Assembly: GCA_012517375.1 (NCBI GenBank)
Contig: JAAYVC010000012.1
Span: 1 to 48,823 of the forward strand
DNA: 48,823 nucleotides
Direction: 5' to 3'
From: a bacterium
Lineage (GTDB): Bacteria > Hydrothermota > Tepidihabitantia > B3-TA06
Shown here: piece by piece, positions 8,051-17,902 of the stretch
How positions within the stretch are numbered: position 1 is the first letter of the stretch
Layout: each line of letters opens with the position of its first letter
Position numbers and translations under genes: made by a program
Notes under the pieces: generated by a model
The model's database searches: none
Seen by the model: the letters and a program-made list of their open reading frames with translations, nothing else
Told to the model about the DNA's origin: nothing

Positions 8051-11000
8051 ACCTCTCGAAGTTTTCAATAAAGTACCCTTACGTGGTATTCGCTATTCTT
8101 GTGGCGGTAATAGGCTTCGGGGTTATTTCCCTCGGCAGGCTTCCGGTCGATCTCTTTCCAGAATTTACGATGCCGACGGTCATGGTTATGATACCTTATC
8201 CCGGAGCAGGTCCCCAGGAGGTTGAAAAAACCGTCATCGATGAAGCCGAACGCTGGCTTGGAACCATATCGGGCCTTGACAAGATTGAATCGAACGCTAC
8301 CGATAACCTGGCCTACATACAATTAACCTTCAAATGGGGAACGGACATGAGGGAGATTATGCCCAAGATAAGGGACAATCTCGATATAGCTCTGGGCGAA
8401 GCGCCCGCTGAGGTTCATGATCCCCTGATTATTGAAACCGACGTTTCCCTTCTTCCCCAAATGATGGTCGGCGTATCCGGAGGCCAGAACCCAGTGCACA
8501 CTCGGGAGATTGCGGCAAAAATCTCGGACAGGCTGCAGAGGGTGCGTGATGTTGCGGCGGCCGACGTACTGGGAGGCGAAAAAAGGGAAGTTCTTGTCTC
8601 CATGGACAGAAGGAAGCTCACTACGTACAATATCAGCCCTCTGCACATAGAAGGACTGCTCAAGGCTCACAACCTGAATTACCCGCTCGGAAGCATCACC
8701 GAGCAAGGCCGCGAACTCGATTTGAGACTGGTCGCCGAGTATGAAAGCCTGGATGAGATAAAGCGCACCGTTGTCGGCGAAAAGGGAGGGCTGCCCGTAT
8801 ATCTCGCCGATGTCGCAAGCGCCGACTGGTCGCGTACCGAGTCCAAATCCGCCTTCAATATCAATGCTATTCCAGGCGTATCCATCATGATTCACAAGTC
8901 ATCAGGCGCTAACACCATCAATCTCTCAAAAGCCCTCATTAATGAGATAGAAGCGATAAAGAAGGAACTGCCTAAGGAGATCAAAGTAACCATCCTTTAC
9001 GATTCGGCGAAATTCGTCAAAACCTCGCTTAACAGCACGTTCTGGAATCTTATAACGGGTGCCATCCTCGCGGCATTCGTCCTGTTCTTGTTCCTGGGAA
9101 GGATGCGCCAGACCGCTTTCGTAGGGATTTCGATACCTCTTTCGGTCTTTATAGGAATAATCGGAATCGACGTGGCGGGATTCAAGATAGACATACTTTC
9201 CCTTGCGGGTATGACAGTGGCCATTGGCATGGTGGTAGACGCCTCGATTGTAGTGTTCGAGGCTATATTCAGGCATAATCAGTCAGGGCTGAGTCCAGTC
9301 GATGCAGCTGAAACCGGAGCGAAGGAGGTCGGGGCTGCAATCGCGTCTTCGACCATAACCACCATAGCGGTATTCGTTCCTCTGCTCTTTCTTCGCGGCT
9401 TTGTAAGCGTCCTCTTCAAGGAGTTTTCATGGGTAATGATTATTACGCTCTCCGCTTCGCTTCTCGTCGCTCTTACGTTCATACCTCTTGCCACCTCGCG
9501 CTTCATGAAGAAGGAAACGAAGGAGAATAAATTCCAGAAATTCTCTGAAAGATTCTACTCCTGGCTGGAAAACACATACTCCAAGATGCTCGCCTGGGCG
9601 TTGAATCACAAGGCTTATACGGTGTTTCTGGGACTGGCCCTGTTTGTCCTATCTATTGGGGCGACATTCTTCCATCAGAAGGACTTTTTTCCCAACATGG
9701 ACAGGGGCGAGATAACGGTTGATATTACCGCTGAAGCGGGGACCTCGCTCGAACAGATGAAAAGCCGCGTGGGAGTGATGGAGAAACTGGTTCTTGATAG
9801 CATTCCTGAGCTTGACGTAATGCAGTCGACTATAGGCAGCGGCGAGGGTCTTGTTTCAACCGTTCGAGGAGTCGCAGGTATGAAGGCGCAAATAATGATC
9901 CATCTTGTTGAAAAGAGAAAGCGCAGGCGCAGTTCGGAGGATATCGAGGCCTGGCTTCGCGAAAAGGCCAGGAATATGCCCGGTCTTGAGATTACGCCTG
10001 CCGCTCAGACTCTTGGCAGTCTGGCCTTCGGCGCCGAGGACATAGCGCTCGGCGGAACAACACCTATCGTGGTCGAAATAGAAGGCTATAACCTTGAGAC
10101 GGCGGATAGTCTGGGCGTCATGATTGCGGATTCCCTGAGGATGATGCCCGGACTTGTTGATGTAAGAACGAGCGCGCAAGACCGTAGACCCGGCATCATC
10201 TTCAAGATACGTCGCGACCTCTCCTCGAGATTCGGAATGACGCCTTACGAGCTCGGAGCTATCCTGCGCGCCGAGCTGGCGGGCGCTTCAGCCACTTCTT
10301 ACCGCGTGGAAGGCGATGAATACGATGTACGCATCAGGCTTTCCGCCCAGGACCGCTCAATCCTATCTAAGATTGAAACGATTGAAATCACGACGCCTGT
10401 CGGCCAGGTTCCCCTCTCCAATATGGTCACTATCGAGCGAGCGCCCACCCCAAGCGCCATACACCACAAGGGAACAAACCGTATCCGCACCGTAGGCGCA
10501 AATCTCAAGGGCAGGGACCTTGGTTCGGCTTCGAATGAGGTCCAGGCTTTCCTGAACAGGATAGACCCGCCGGCGGGAATTAAGCTGAGGCTTTCCGGCG
10601 GTTTTTCGCAGATGAAGGAATCCTTCGGCGATCTCTGGTGGGTAATGCTGCTTGCAGTCGTTCTGGTTTACCTCATCATGATGGCTCAATTCGGCTCATT
10701 CCGTTTCCCGTTTATCATAATGTTCACGCTTCCTCTGGCCCTTGTGGGCGGTATTGCCATGCTTATCGCAACGGGAACGAGCCTTAATACATTCAGCATG
10801 CTCGGCTTTATTGTTCTGGTCGGCGTAGTGGTTAACAACGGCATCGTGCTTATAGACTACACGAACCAGCTGCGCCGCGGCAAGGGCATGGCGCTTGAAG
10901 AAGCGATAAAGGAAGCAGGGCGCGTACGCATGAGGCCGGTTTTAATGACCGCGCTTACTACCATATTCGGACTTCTGCCTATGGCTATTGGAATAGGCGA

Positions 11001-11160
11001 AGGAACTGAACTGACCACGCCGCTCGCAAGACCCGTACTCGGAGGCCTTCTTGTGGCAACTCTGCTTACTCTCATATTCATACCCGTACTCTATTATCTG
11101 TTTGAAAAAGGCAGGGAAATGAAAAAGGGCGGTAAAAAAACGAGAAGGAGGATAACATGA
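8047..11160 (+). CDS. RND-family inner-membrane efflux transporter (AcrB/HAE-like)
   Basis: The protein has 1037 residues, full length for the family. The GTG start overlaps the adaptor stop. It shows the RND layout: TM1 (about 12-30), a large periplasmic loop, TM2-6 (about 330-480), a short cytoplasmic stretch, a TM near 520, a second periplasmic loop and TM8-12 (about 860-1020). The TM4 motif reads GMVVDASIVVFEA, so only the first of the two aspartates of AcrB (D407, D408) is present; that pattern occurs in other RND branches. The proton-driven export substrate is unknown. It completes the operon 4749-11160. Confidence 0.93.
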   Translation: MNLSKFSIKYPYVVFAILVAVIGFGVISLGRLPVDLFPEFTMPTVMVMIPYPGAGPQEVEKTVIDEAERWLGTISGLDKIESNATDNLAYIQLTFKWGTDMREIMPKIRDNLDIALGEAPAEVHDPLIIETDVSLLPQMMVGVSGGQNPVHTREIAAKISDRLQRVRDVAAADVLGGEKREVLVSMDRRKLTTYNISPLHIEGLLKAHNLNYPLGSITEQGRELDLRLVAEYESLDEIKRTVVGEKGGLPVYLADVASADWSRTESKSAFNINAIPGVSIMIHKSSGANTINLSKALINEIEAIKKELPKEIKVTILYDSAKFVKTSLNSTFWNLITGAILAAFVLFLFLGRMRQTAFVGISIPLSVFIGIIGIDVAGFKIDILSLAGMTVAIGMVVDASIVVFEAIFRHNQSGLSPVDAAETGAKEVGAAIASSTITTIAVFVPLLFLRGFVSVLFKEFSWVMIITLSASLLVALTFIPLATSRFMKKETKENKFQKFSERFYSWLENTYSKMLAWALNHKAYTVFLGLALFVLSIGATFFHQKDFFPNMDRGEITVDITAEAGTSLEQMKSRVGVMEKLVLDSIPELDVMQSTIGSGEGLVSTVRGVAGMKAQIMIHLVEKRKRRRSSEDIEAWLREKARNMPGLEITPAAQTLGSLAFGAEDIALGGTTPIVVEIEGYNLETADSLGVMIADSLRMMPGLVDVRTSAQDRRPGIIFKIRRDLSSRFGMTPYELGAILRAELAGASATSYRVEGDEYDVRIRLSAQDRSILSKIETIEITTPVGQVPLSNMVTIERAPTPSAIHHKGTNRIRTVGANLKGRDLGSASNEVQAFLNRIDPPAGIKLRLSGGFSQMKESFGDLWWVMLLAVVLVYLIMMAQFGSFRFPFIIMFTLPLALVGGIAMLIATGTSLNTFSMLGFIVLVGVVVNNGIVLIDYTNQLRRGKGMALEEAIKEAGRVRMRPVLMTALTTIFGLLPMAIGIGEGTELTTPLARPVLGGLLVATLLTLIFIPVLYYLFEKGREMKKGGKKTRRRIT

Positions 11161-11287
11161 AATCCCTCTTCTCAAAGATTTTTATCGCGGGATTATCTTA
11201 TCCGTCGCGTTTATTATGGACGGTCAGGGCTCGGCAAACGACGTAATCAGGGAACGCTGGCGGGCGTATAGAAAGTCGAGCATTTAA
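11157..11287 (+). pseudogene. remnant of a small secreted-protein gene, frameshifted
   Basis: An ATG overlapping the RND stop (ATGA) opens MKSLFSKIFIAG, a lipoprotein/signal-peptide-like start, and then hits a stop after 29 codons. One frame over, the reading continues as IILSVAFIMDGQGSAND and on to a stop at 11285-11287. A single-base indel near 11190 would join them into about 43 residues. It looks like the beginning of a sixth operon gene that has been cut off. From 11288 to 11425 I see nothing else. Confidence 0.4.
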
Positions 11288-11425
11288 CCCAAGACATTAT
11301 GCTTCGGTTCTGAAGGCAATAAGGTCGATTAGGTCATACTTGGACGGACTGGCTCTTCTCTTTTTGTGATTTATTTTTAACTCTAACTTGTAAAGCAAGT
11401 CAAGCTTTGTGATTTTTGGATTCAA

Positions 11426-13339
11426 TCACCTCGATAGGAGAACTGTCTTAAGATTCTCGGAATGCGACTCCGATTCGAACCTCACGAAATAGACGCCGTT
11501 CGGGAAATCCTTTAAGTCGATTTTGCCTGCGGATTCATTGAGATGCTTCGCGAGGAGTTTTCTGCCTGAGGCGTCGTAAAGCAGGATGTCGAAGGGTTCG
11601 CGCAAGTTCGTCGAGTACGTAAGGCCGCCTTGCGAGATCAGGGAACAATCGAAGTATACCTCTGCGGGCTCCGAACCATCCTCGATACCCGCCTGGGTCT
11701 TTTTGAGTATGTTGCCGCGAGGGTCGAAGACTATTGAGGATGGCTGGGCATCGGTCCTGAATACAAAGGTTTGTTCCTTCAGGCTGTCGACAAAGGACAA
11801 GTAAGACGTATCGTTTCCGCGAATAACGGCGAACTCGACCGGCATAGTGAAGATTCCTACGTCCGCAGGCCAGTTCTGCGTCTGAGCAAGATGGATTGAG
11901 ACAAAAAATGAATCGGCGTCCGGTTGAGATGACCATGTTGTCATGTAACGGGGATGCCCGGGCGCTCTGAGCCATTCATTAAAAAACCAGGAGTAGTTCT
12001 TGCCGGTTACTTCGGTAACGACACTCTCGAAATCCTGCGATGCCGCAGTGGAGTCCTGAAAGCGCTCGCCGTAAGTCTTGAGGACTCTGAAGAAGTCTTC
12101 ATCTCCGACGATACGCCTGAGCATGTGCAGAACCGCGGCAGGCTTCTCGTATGTCAGTGCCGAGTATATTTGAGGCCATGGAGGATCGATTATCGAATAC
12201 GGATGAATTGAAGACGCCTGAAGATAGACTGATGCTATCTGCTCCTCGTAGTAGTCCTGGTATGCCTGGGGTCCTTCGGCGTGCTCAATCCACAAAGCGG
12301 AGCAATATGTTGCAAAACCCTCGTTGAGCCACATATGTTTGAGGTAGCGGCAGGTGGTTGAGTTCCCCCACCACGAATGCGAAAACTCATGAGCTACTAT
12401 GGCGTCCCAGTCCCAGGCGATACTCGTATTGATGTGAGTGCATGTCTGGTTCTCCATCGCTCCGGACACAGGCGCGTAAACGTGGGCGTACTTTTCGTCC
12501 TTGAAGGGATAGGGGTAGAATAGCTCCGAGAAGTACTCCATGATATCGGAGACCACAGCGAGCTTCGGCGTAACCTCGGCTGAATCGGCTTTTAGCACCC
12601 AGTGATGGATGGGAACCTTATCCGAGCCTACCTGGACGGTGTCGGTTGTAAGGGCATAGTTCCTTGATGCGGCAAAGGCAATGAGATAGGTGGCAATGGG
12701 ATGCGCTTCAACCCAGTGGAATGACCAGTCGGCTCCGGCAAGGGATGAGTAAGCGAGCAATCCGTTCGATATGACCTCGTATCCTTCCGGGACAGTAACG
12801 AACATCTCCATGGTTGCTTTATCCTGGGGACAGTCCTGGCACGGAAACCAGTACTTGGCTCCCCACGGCGCACTGCATGTGTATGTAACCGCCGAATTGC
12901 TCGAAGAGGAGTCTATGTACATGCCCCTTCCGAAACCGCCGGTGGCCATGGTCGGCTTTCCGTGATACGATATGGTCAAAGCGAGCTCAGTTCCGGCAGG
13001 CACGGTGCTGCCAAGCGAAATCACCAATGCCGAATCGTGGCGCTCGTAGCTTCTCGATACAGCGCCCTCTTTGACGTCCGATATCTCCAGTCCCACGAAA
13101 TCGAGTCTTATGGAATCCGAGGACGCAAGCATTTTTAAAGCTACTGTCGCGGTCGCGGAGATCGATTCTGCAGGAATATCGATGTCGAGGTTCAAATCGT
13201 AATGCTCAACCTCGAAATAAAGGATGCTGTCACCCGCAGCAAAATCCTCGTAGCCAAAAAAAGGATGCTCCTCGAATCCGCTCTTTTCCTTCGGAGACCA
13301 CAAGAAAAGAAGAGGCAGTAAGAGCTTGAGACCAATCAT
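11426..13339 (-). CDS. secreted M1-family zinc aminopeptidase with type IX-like sorting tail
   Basis: The protein has 637 residues. It has a signal-peptide-like N-terminus (MIGLKLLLPLLFLW), the M1 N-terminal saddle domain, the substrate motif GAMEN (293-297), the zinc motif HEFSH (H317, E318, H321) followed by WWG, and the third zinc ligand E340 in NEGFATY. The C-terminal about 75 residues form a sorting domain ending in NGVYFVRFESES and a basic tail, as in proteins exported by the type IX system. It should trim N-terminal residues from peptides outside the cell. It starts 2 bases after the stop of the paralogous gene upstream and shares that gene's promoter. Confidence 0.92.
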   Translation of the reverse strand: MIGLKLLLPLLFLWSPKEKSGFEEHPFFGYEDFAAGDSILYFEVEHYDLNLDIDIPAESISATATVALKMLASSDSIRLDFVGLEISDVKEGAVSRSYERHDSALVISLGSTVPAGTELALTISYHGKPTMATGGFGRGMYIDSSSSNSAVTYTCSAPWGAKYWFPCQDCPQDKATMEMFVTVPEGYEVISNGLLAYSSLAGADWSFHWVEAHPIATYLIAFAASRNYALTTDTVQVGSDKVPIHHWVLKADSAEVTPKLAVVSDIMEYFSELFYPYPFKDEKYAHVYAPVSGAMENQTCTHINTSIAWDWDAIVAHEFSHSWWGNSTTCRYLKHMWLNEGFATYCSALWIEHAEGPQAYQDYYEEQIASVYLQASSIHPYSIIDPPWPQIYSALTYEKPAAVLHMLRRIVGDEDFFRVLKTYGERFQDSTAASQDFESVVTEVTGKNYSWFFNEWLRAPGHPRYMTTWSSQPDADSFFVSIHLAQTQNWPADVGIFTMPVEFAVIRGNDTSYLSFVDSLKEQTFVFRTDAQPSSIVFDPRGNILKKTQAGIEDGSEPAEVYFDCSLISQGGLTYSTNLREPFDILLYDASGRKLLAKHLNESAGKIDLKDFPNGVYFVRFESESHSENLKTVLLSR

Positions 13340-13341
13340 CG

Positions 13342-15318
13342 CTATCTCACCTTTATGGTCTTGGTCGTGACCGATTCTCCTTGGGAGTTCTCAAGCCTTA
13401 TGAAATACACTCCGTTCGGAAGGTCCGATAAGGGAAAAAACCTTTTATATGTTTTCGAACTGCCGCTGTAAAGCGGCCTGACTTTCCTGCCAGCCGCGTC
13501 AAAAAGGCTGAGGGATACGGATGCCTCACGAGGCTGCGAAAAACTCACGCAAAGCAGACCTGAGAACATACCGTCCGCGTCAAGGGAAACCGGTATGTTT
13601 CCTTGATGATTTTCGGAAATATGGGTGGGTATGTACGGAACGGAGTCTATATCGTCGTACTGAGTGGACTGAAAAAGGGCCTTGGAGTGAGGATCAAGCC
13701 TGAAGGAATCGGGTTTTGAAGGAACCTCGACCGTGAACTTCTGATAACCTATGCTGTCAGTAAATGGAAAGATGTACTCATGCCCTGCCGAGTAGACGGC
13801 GACCTCTAGCGGCATTACGAAGGGGAAAAAATGCATCTTCTGATCCTGGGTCTGGGCTATTGCAAACTCCACATTGTACTTTCCGCCGGACCCTTTTGCG
13901 GGTCTCCAGCCTATTCTATAGTAGGGATGTCCTGAACCGTAAATCCACTCGTCAAAGAACCAGTCTAGATCCTTTTTCGAGACTTCTTCCATTACGTTCT
14001 GAAAATCATCGGTTATAACACTCTCATCGGCATTATCCAGGGCATACTTGTTTAGACCTGCAAAAAACAGGGAGTCTCCAAGAACCCAGCGCAGCATGTG
14101 TAAAACGCTTCCGCCCTTTTCGTATGAGTTCACTCCAAAAAGCTCGTCTGGATCGTATACTGGATGAGAGGTTCCATACTGCAGGTAGGTGTTCATGACA
14201 TAGCGAGCGTACTCTTCCCCCCCATAATCACCATAAAGCTCTTCCCACCAGAGGACTTCACAGTAAGTCGCGAATCCTTCGTTAAGCCATATATCGGCCC
14301 ATGTTGCGCACGTCAGCCAGTCGCCCCACCAGTCATGCGATAGTTCGTGGGCAATTACCCAATCCCAGATTTCACCCCAGCCTGCATATGTATTAATGAA
14401 CGTACAGGTAGTGTTCTCCATGGCGCCGCCTATCGGCGCGTGGACCTGGTCGTACTTCTGGTCCGAAAAGGGATAGGGAGGAAAAATCTCCGAGAAGTAT
14501 TCGACTATACCCGGCGTAACATTGAACTTGTCCCGCATGTCATTTACGGCGAGCACCCACGTTCTCATGGGGACATGGGTTCCGTTGACGTCGGCAAAAG
14601 TATCTCTTGTGAGAAAATTCCTGCTCGCGGCAAACGCTATAAGATAGGTTGCCTGAGGATTTTGCTCACGCCACGTATATGTCCACCAGGGACCTGAAGT
14701 CTGCGAGGATTCAAGAACTCCGTTGGCGACAACCTGGTTGCCCGATGGAACCGTTATGCGCTGCGTGAACGTCGCCTTGTCCGAAGGCAAGTCATAGCAC
14801 GGTATCCAGTTGCGCGCACCCATGGGCTCGCAATTAGTATAAGTAACCGATGACGGAGAATCTTCAGAGACAACGTATAGCCCTCCTTGACTTGTATTTG
14901 GTCTGCCATGGTAGTATACAGCCACTAAGAGAGTCTCGTTTTCATTGACATCACGGCCTAAAGCTATCTTGAAGTTTCCCATAGATACAGGCTTCCAAGA
15001 AAGCGACCTTGCTCCTTCCTTTACTGAATCTATCATGAAGCACCAGTGAAAGTTCAACCGCAGGGTGTCAAGCGCATCCGAGAGCGTCTTCAACTTGATG
15101 ATGACAGCCGCCCATACCGAATCATTAGGTATATCGACCGTCATCTTGATGTCGTAGTCAAGTACGTCAAAGTCATGACCCCCATCCCAGTAGTCGCCAG
15201 ACACCAACAGGCGATTCGAATACTGCTCCTCTTTGTGAAGCAGCATGCGCTGCTGGAAGCTTGGAAACGACTGATTGACTTCAGAAAGACCAAATATCAA
15301 AGAAAGTACCAAATACAT
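13342..15318 (-). CDS. secreted M1-family zinc aminopeptidase, paralogue
   Basis: The chosen ATG at 15318 gives 658 residues starting MYLVLSLIFGLSEVNQ, a signal peptide, with AAAAAAGG upstream. The longer frame to 15384 starts inside the -35 box and is rejected. Motifs present are GAMEN (298-302), HELSH (H324, E325, H328) followed by DWWG, and E347 in NEGFATY. The end has a sorting tail (LSDLPNGVYFIRLENSQGE) like that of the neighbour. It is the first gene of a two-peptidase operon. The remains of a third copy lie directly upstream, so the family has expanded locally by duplication. Confidence 0.92.
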   Translation of the reverse strand: MYLVLSLIFGLSEVNQSFPSFQQRMLLHKEEQYSNRLLVSGDYWDGGHDFDVLDYDIKMTVDIPNDSVWAAVIIKLKTLSDALDTLRLNFHWCFMIDSVKEGARSLSWKPVSMGNFKIALGRDVNENETLLVAVYYHGRPNTSQGGLYVVSEDSPSSVTYTNCEPMGARNWIPCYDLPSDKATFTQRITVPSGNQVVANGVLESSQTSGPWWTYTWREQNPQATYLIAFAASRNFLTRDTFADVNGTHVPMRTWVLAVNDMRDKFNVTPGIVEYFSEIFPPYPFSDQKYDQVHAPIGGAMENTTCTFINTYAGWGEIWDWVIAHELSHDWWGDWLTCATWADIWLNEGFATYCEVLWWEELYGDYGGEEYARYVMNTYLQYGTSHPVYDPDELFGVNSYEKGGSVLHMLRWVLGDSLFFAGLNKYALDNADESVITDDFQNVMEEVSKKDLDWFFDEWIYGSGHPYYRIGWRPAKGSGGKYNVEFAIAQTQDQKMHFFPFVMPLEVAVYSAGHEYIFPFTDSIGYQKFTVEVPSKPDSFRLDPHSKALFQSTQYDDIDSVPYIPTHISENHQGNIPVSLDADGMFSGLLCVSFSQPREASVSLSLFDAAGRKVRPLYSGSSKTYKRFFPLSDLPNGVYFIRLENSQGESVTTKTIKVR

Positions 15319-15356
15319 AGATATCATCCTTTTTTTAACGTTTAAGATTTGCGAGA

Positions 15357-15384
15357 AGTTTAACCTCTGAGCCGTTATTGTCAA
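15357..15384 (-). promoter_or_regulatory. promoter of the M1 peptidase operon
   Basis: Minus strand: TTGACA (15384-15379), 16 bases, TAAACT (15362-15357). The predicted leader is about 30 bases. Confidence 0.75.
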
Positions 15385-15408
15385 CGCTTGAGGCTGTTTT
15401 ACGATTCA

Positions 15409-15712
15409 AATAATCCTTACTGTCTTCAGGGAGTTTGATTTCCCTCTTTTATCGAGCCGCAGGAAGTACACGCATCGAGGTATATCGGACAGAATAAAGA
15501 TGCCTTAAAAGTTCCTGCTTTGACCCTTGTAGAAGCCATTCCTGCAAATCTTCCCTGCGGGTAGTCATTGCACAATATCCGGATGCGTCCAACCTTAGGC
15601 TCAACATCGGCGAAGGTTGCGCAGCATCGGCATCACCAACATCCGCCTGCTAGATTAAGGGTATGCGGTTTGTCATGGCAGTAGACGGCTGTAGAAAGAG
15701 CGTCGGTTTTTT
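15409..15712 (-). pseudogene. decayed third M1 peptidase copy
   Basis: Translation of the minus strand in shifting frames gives TDALSTAVYCHDKPHT, matching ETLLVAVYYHGRPNT of the intact neighbour. It then gives a sorting domain in pieces: PMLSLRLDASG, RILCNDYPQGRFAG and LSDIPRCVYFLRLDKRGKSN followed by SLKTVRI. The whole zinc-binding centre is deleted. It lies in the same orientation just upstream of the two intact copies, so it is a dead tandem duplicate. Confidence 0.65.
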
Positions 15713-16014
15713 ATCTAAAGACCAATTTTTCACTCAGATATTTCAATGCCTGGGATATTGATTTTATGGCAACTGTGTCGCATACACATTTTTTCGACAC
15801 CTAGAGTTATTCGAATGTCGGAATCGAGAGATTAAGGGCCCGGTAATAGCCCTTAGAAATGAGTGAAGCGTTAGCCGCCTCCTGCTTATGAAACGCCTCA
15901 ATTTGGTGTACGTTAAGGACGGGTATTTAACCCAAAAGTATGACTATCGTAGCTATTCGGCCTCATTCTTTGACCGCCGCCCAAAGAGGAAGAAATAAAT
16001 CGCGCTTCTCGAAC
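15713..16014. other. non-coding stretch between dead peptidase and malic enzyme
   Basis: No open frame with a ribosome site and no recognisable RNA was seen. It may hold further decayed peptidase sequence that I could not align by eye. Confidence 0.4.
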
Positions 16015-16046
16015 ATAAAAAAAGACCGGCTTGAAGCCGGTCTTTT
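16015..16046 (-). terminator. intrinsic terminator after the malic enzyme gene
   Basis: The hairpin AGACCGGC (16023-16030), loop TTGAA, GCCGGTCT (16036-16043) is followed on the minus strand by a run of T (A-run at 16017-16022 on plus). It lies 48 bases after the malic enzyme stop. Confidence 0.85.
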
Positions 16047-16093
16047 ACATCTTCAACCGCAACCTTTTCTCCGGAAGGAGAAAAGGAGCATTT

Positions 16094-17443
16094 TCAGACT
16101 CCTTCTGGCACTTTGGAAATGAAGCCTTCCTTCATGAGCATCTGCACGGATTCGCGAGCTTCTTTTATTATTCTTTCCGCGTTCTTCATAATATCTTCAT
16201 ACTTGACGTTGGTTATTCCGGCAACGCCTTCCTTGATTGCCTGCATGCCCACGGCAGCGGCCTCGCGCGGGAAGACTTCCCACTCGTCCATGGAGGGGAT
16301 GATGTAGTCCTCGCGAAGACCTTTGTCCTCTGCAACCTTGGCAAGTTCCTTCGCAGCCGCGATGCACATGCCGTCAGTGATGGTTTTGGCGCGAACGTCA
16401 AGAGTGCCGCGGAAGATGCCGGGGAATCCGAGCGAATTGTTGACCTGGTTCGGGAAGTCCGAGCGGCCCGTAGCGACTACGACAGCGCCCGCTTCTTTTG
16501 CTTCCCAGGGCCAAATCTCCGGTACGGGATTGGCGCAAGGGAAAACCACAGGATCTTTTGCCATGCCCTTAATCCAGTCGGGAAGAATGGTTCCAGGGCC
16601 GGGCGTGGATGCACCGACAACGGCATCTGCACCGCGCATCGCCTCAAGCGGTCCGCCCTTGACCTGATCCTTGTTCGTGATCTGAGCAAGCTCCCACTTT
16701 TGCTTGTATTTCTCCGCGAGTTCGGTACGACCTTTGTGTATTGTATCTTTCGAATCAACAAGGATGATGTTTCCAGGTTCGAATCCGCCCGCAATGCAGA
16801 CATTCGCGGCGCGTATGTTTGAAGCGCCTGCGCCGATAAATACGAGCTTGGTATCCTTGATTTTCTTACCCACAAACTTGAGAGCGTTGATGAGACCGGC
16901 GTAGATTATTGCTGCTGTACCCTGCTGGTCGTCATGCCAGACTGGAATTCGCGCGCGCTTGCGGAGTTCGTCGAGTACGTAAAAACACTTTGGCTGCGAG
17001 ATATCCTCGAGGTTTACGCCGCCGAATGAAGGCTGCATGAGAAGGACGGTTTCGATTATCTTGTCTGGATCTTTTGTATCGAGGCATATCGGGAAAGCGT
17101 CGACTCCGCCAAGGTACTTGAACAGAAGCCCCTTGCCTTCCATCACGGGAAGACCGGCTTCCGGACCTATGTCGCCTAGCCCAAGTACACGTGTTCCGTC
17201 AGATACAACCGCGACCATATTGCCCTTGTTGGTGTGCTCGAATACCTTTTCCGGATTATCCCTGATGTCAAGGCAGGGTTTTGCAACGCCGGGCGTGTAC
17301 CAGATAGCAAAATCCGCAAGTGTCCGCACTGCGCACTTTGCAGTAATCTGTATCTTCCCCTTGTAATGGGGATGCATAACCATTGCATCCTTGCCAGGCT
17401 TTTGCGCCTTCGCAAGTAGTTTTTCTACGTCTTTTGGATCCAT
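16094..17443 (-). CDS. malic enzyme (NAD(P)-dependent, decarboxylating)
   Basis: The protein has 449 residues, the size of the short bacterial form without the C-terminal phosphotransacetylase-like domain. It converts malate to pyruvate and CO2. Visible motifs are YTPGVAKP with catalytic Tyr49, GLGDIGPEAGLPVMEGK ending in catalytic Lys104, acidic metal ligands in NLEDI (near 146-147) and PVWHDDQQGTA (Asp171), and the nucleotide loop GAGASN (204-209). The ATG overlaps the cdd stop (TAATG) with AGGAGA upstream, so it is translated from the cdd transcript. In this window it could feed pyruvate:ferredoxin oxidoreductase chemistry. Confidence 0.95.
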   Translation of the reverse strand: MDPKDVEKLLAKAQKPGKDAMVMHPHYKGKIQITAKCAVRTLADFAIWYTPGVAKPCLDIRDNPEKVFEHTNKGNMVAVVSDGTRVLGLGDIGPEAGLPVMEGKGLLFKYLGGVDAFPICLDTKDPDKIIETVLLMQPSFGGVNLEDISQPKCFYVLDELRKRARIPVWHDDQQGTAAIIYAGLINALKFVGKKIKDTKLVFIGAGASNIRAANVCIAGGFEPGNIILVDSKDTIHKGRTELAEKYKQKWELAQITNKDQVKGGPLEAMRGADAVVGASTPGPGTILPDWIKGMAKDPVVFPCANPVPEIWPWEAKEAGAVVVATGRSDFPNQVNNSLGFPGIFRGTLDVRAKTITDGMCIAAAKELAKVAEDKGLREDYIIPSMDEWEVFPREAAAVGMQAIKEGVAGITNVKYEDIMKNAERIIKEARESVQMLMKEGFISKVPEGV

Positions 17444-17892
17444 TATCTCTCCTTTGGATTTAGGTTAAATCTCTTGAGATTAAATCTCTCCGGCAGTAAC
17501 TTATCGAGCGTTGACCGGATTTCTTCTTTTTCGTTCAACATAAGGATTCGAGCGCCTCCATCCGCGAACTCACCCAGAACTGCAAGGCACGCACCACATG
17601 GACTTACAGGCTTTTCCGTAGGAGCAAAAACGGCAAGAGCCAGTATCTTGCGCTCGCCTTCTGCAACCGCCTTTAGGATAGCGACTCGTTCGGCGCACAC
17701 CGAAAGTCCATAAGATGCGTTTTCAACGTTAGTTCCAGAATATGTTTTCTTCGATGATGCAAGCGCTGCAGCTCCTACAGGAAATTTCGAGTAGGGCGAG
17801 TACGAATTCATAACCGCCGCTTTTGCGGCGCTTGCAAGGTCTTTCAATGATAGTTCCGAAAGGGTTGTTTCGGAACCGCTTTCCCGTGACAT
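17443..17892 (-). CDS. cdd: cytidine deaminase
   Basis: The protein has 149 residues from the ATG at 17892. Homotetrameric cytidine deaminase motifs are complete: NVENASYG (55-62), catalytic C66-A-E68 and the zinc pair P98-C99-G-A-C102. It turns (deoxy)cytidine into (deoxy)uridine in pyrimidine salvage. A longer frame starting with TTG at 17934 would start upstream of the -35 box, so it is rejected. The ATG lies about 10 bases after the -10 box with no Shine-Dalgarno site, pointing to a nearly leaderless mRNA. It forms an operon with malic enzyme. Confidence 0.95.
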   Translation of the reverse strand: MSRESGSETTLSELSLKDLASAAKAAVMNSYSPYSKFPVGAAALASSKKTYSGTNVENASYGLSVCAERVAILKAVAEGERKILALAVFAPTEKPVSPCGACLAVLGEFADGGARILMLNEKEEIRSTLDKLLPERFNLKRFNLNPKER

Positions 17893-17902
17893 ATTAAACA
17901 AA

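Noticed and set aside
15319-15384. Longer start of the second M1 peptidase
   Set aside because: The start codon is the first three bases of TTGACA in the promoter, and a signal peptide begins at 15318.
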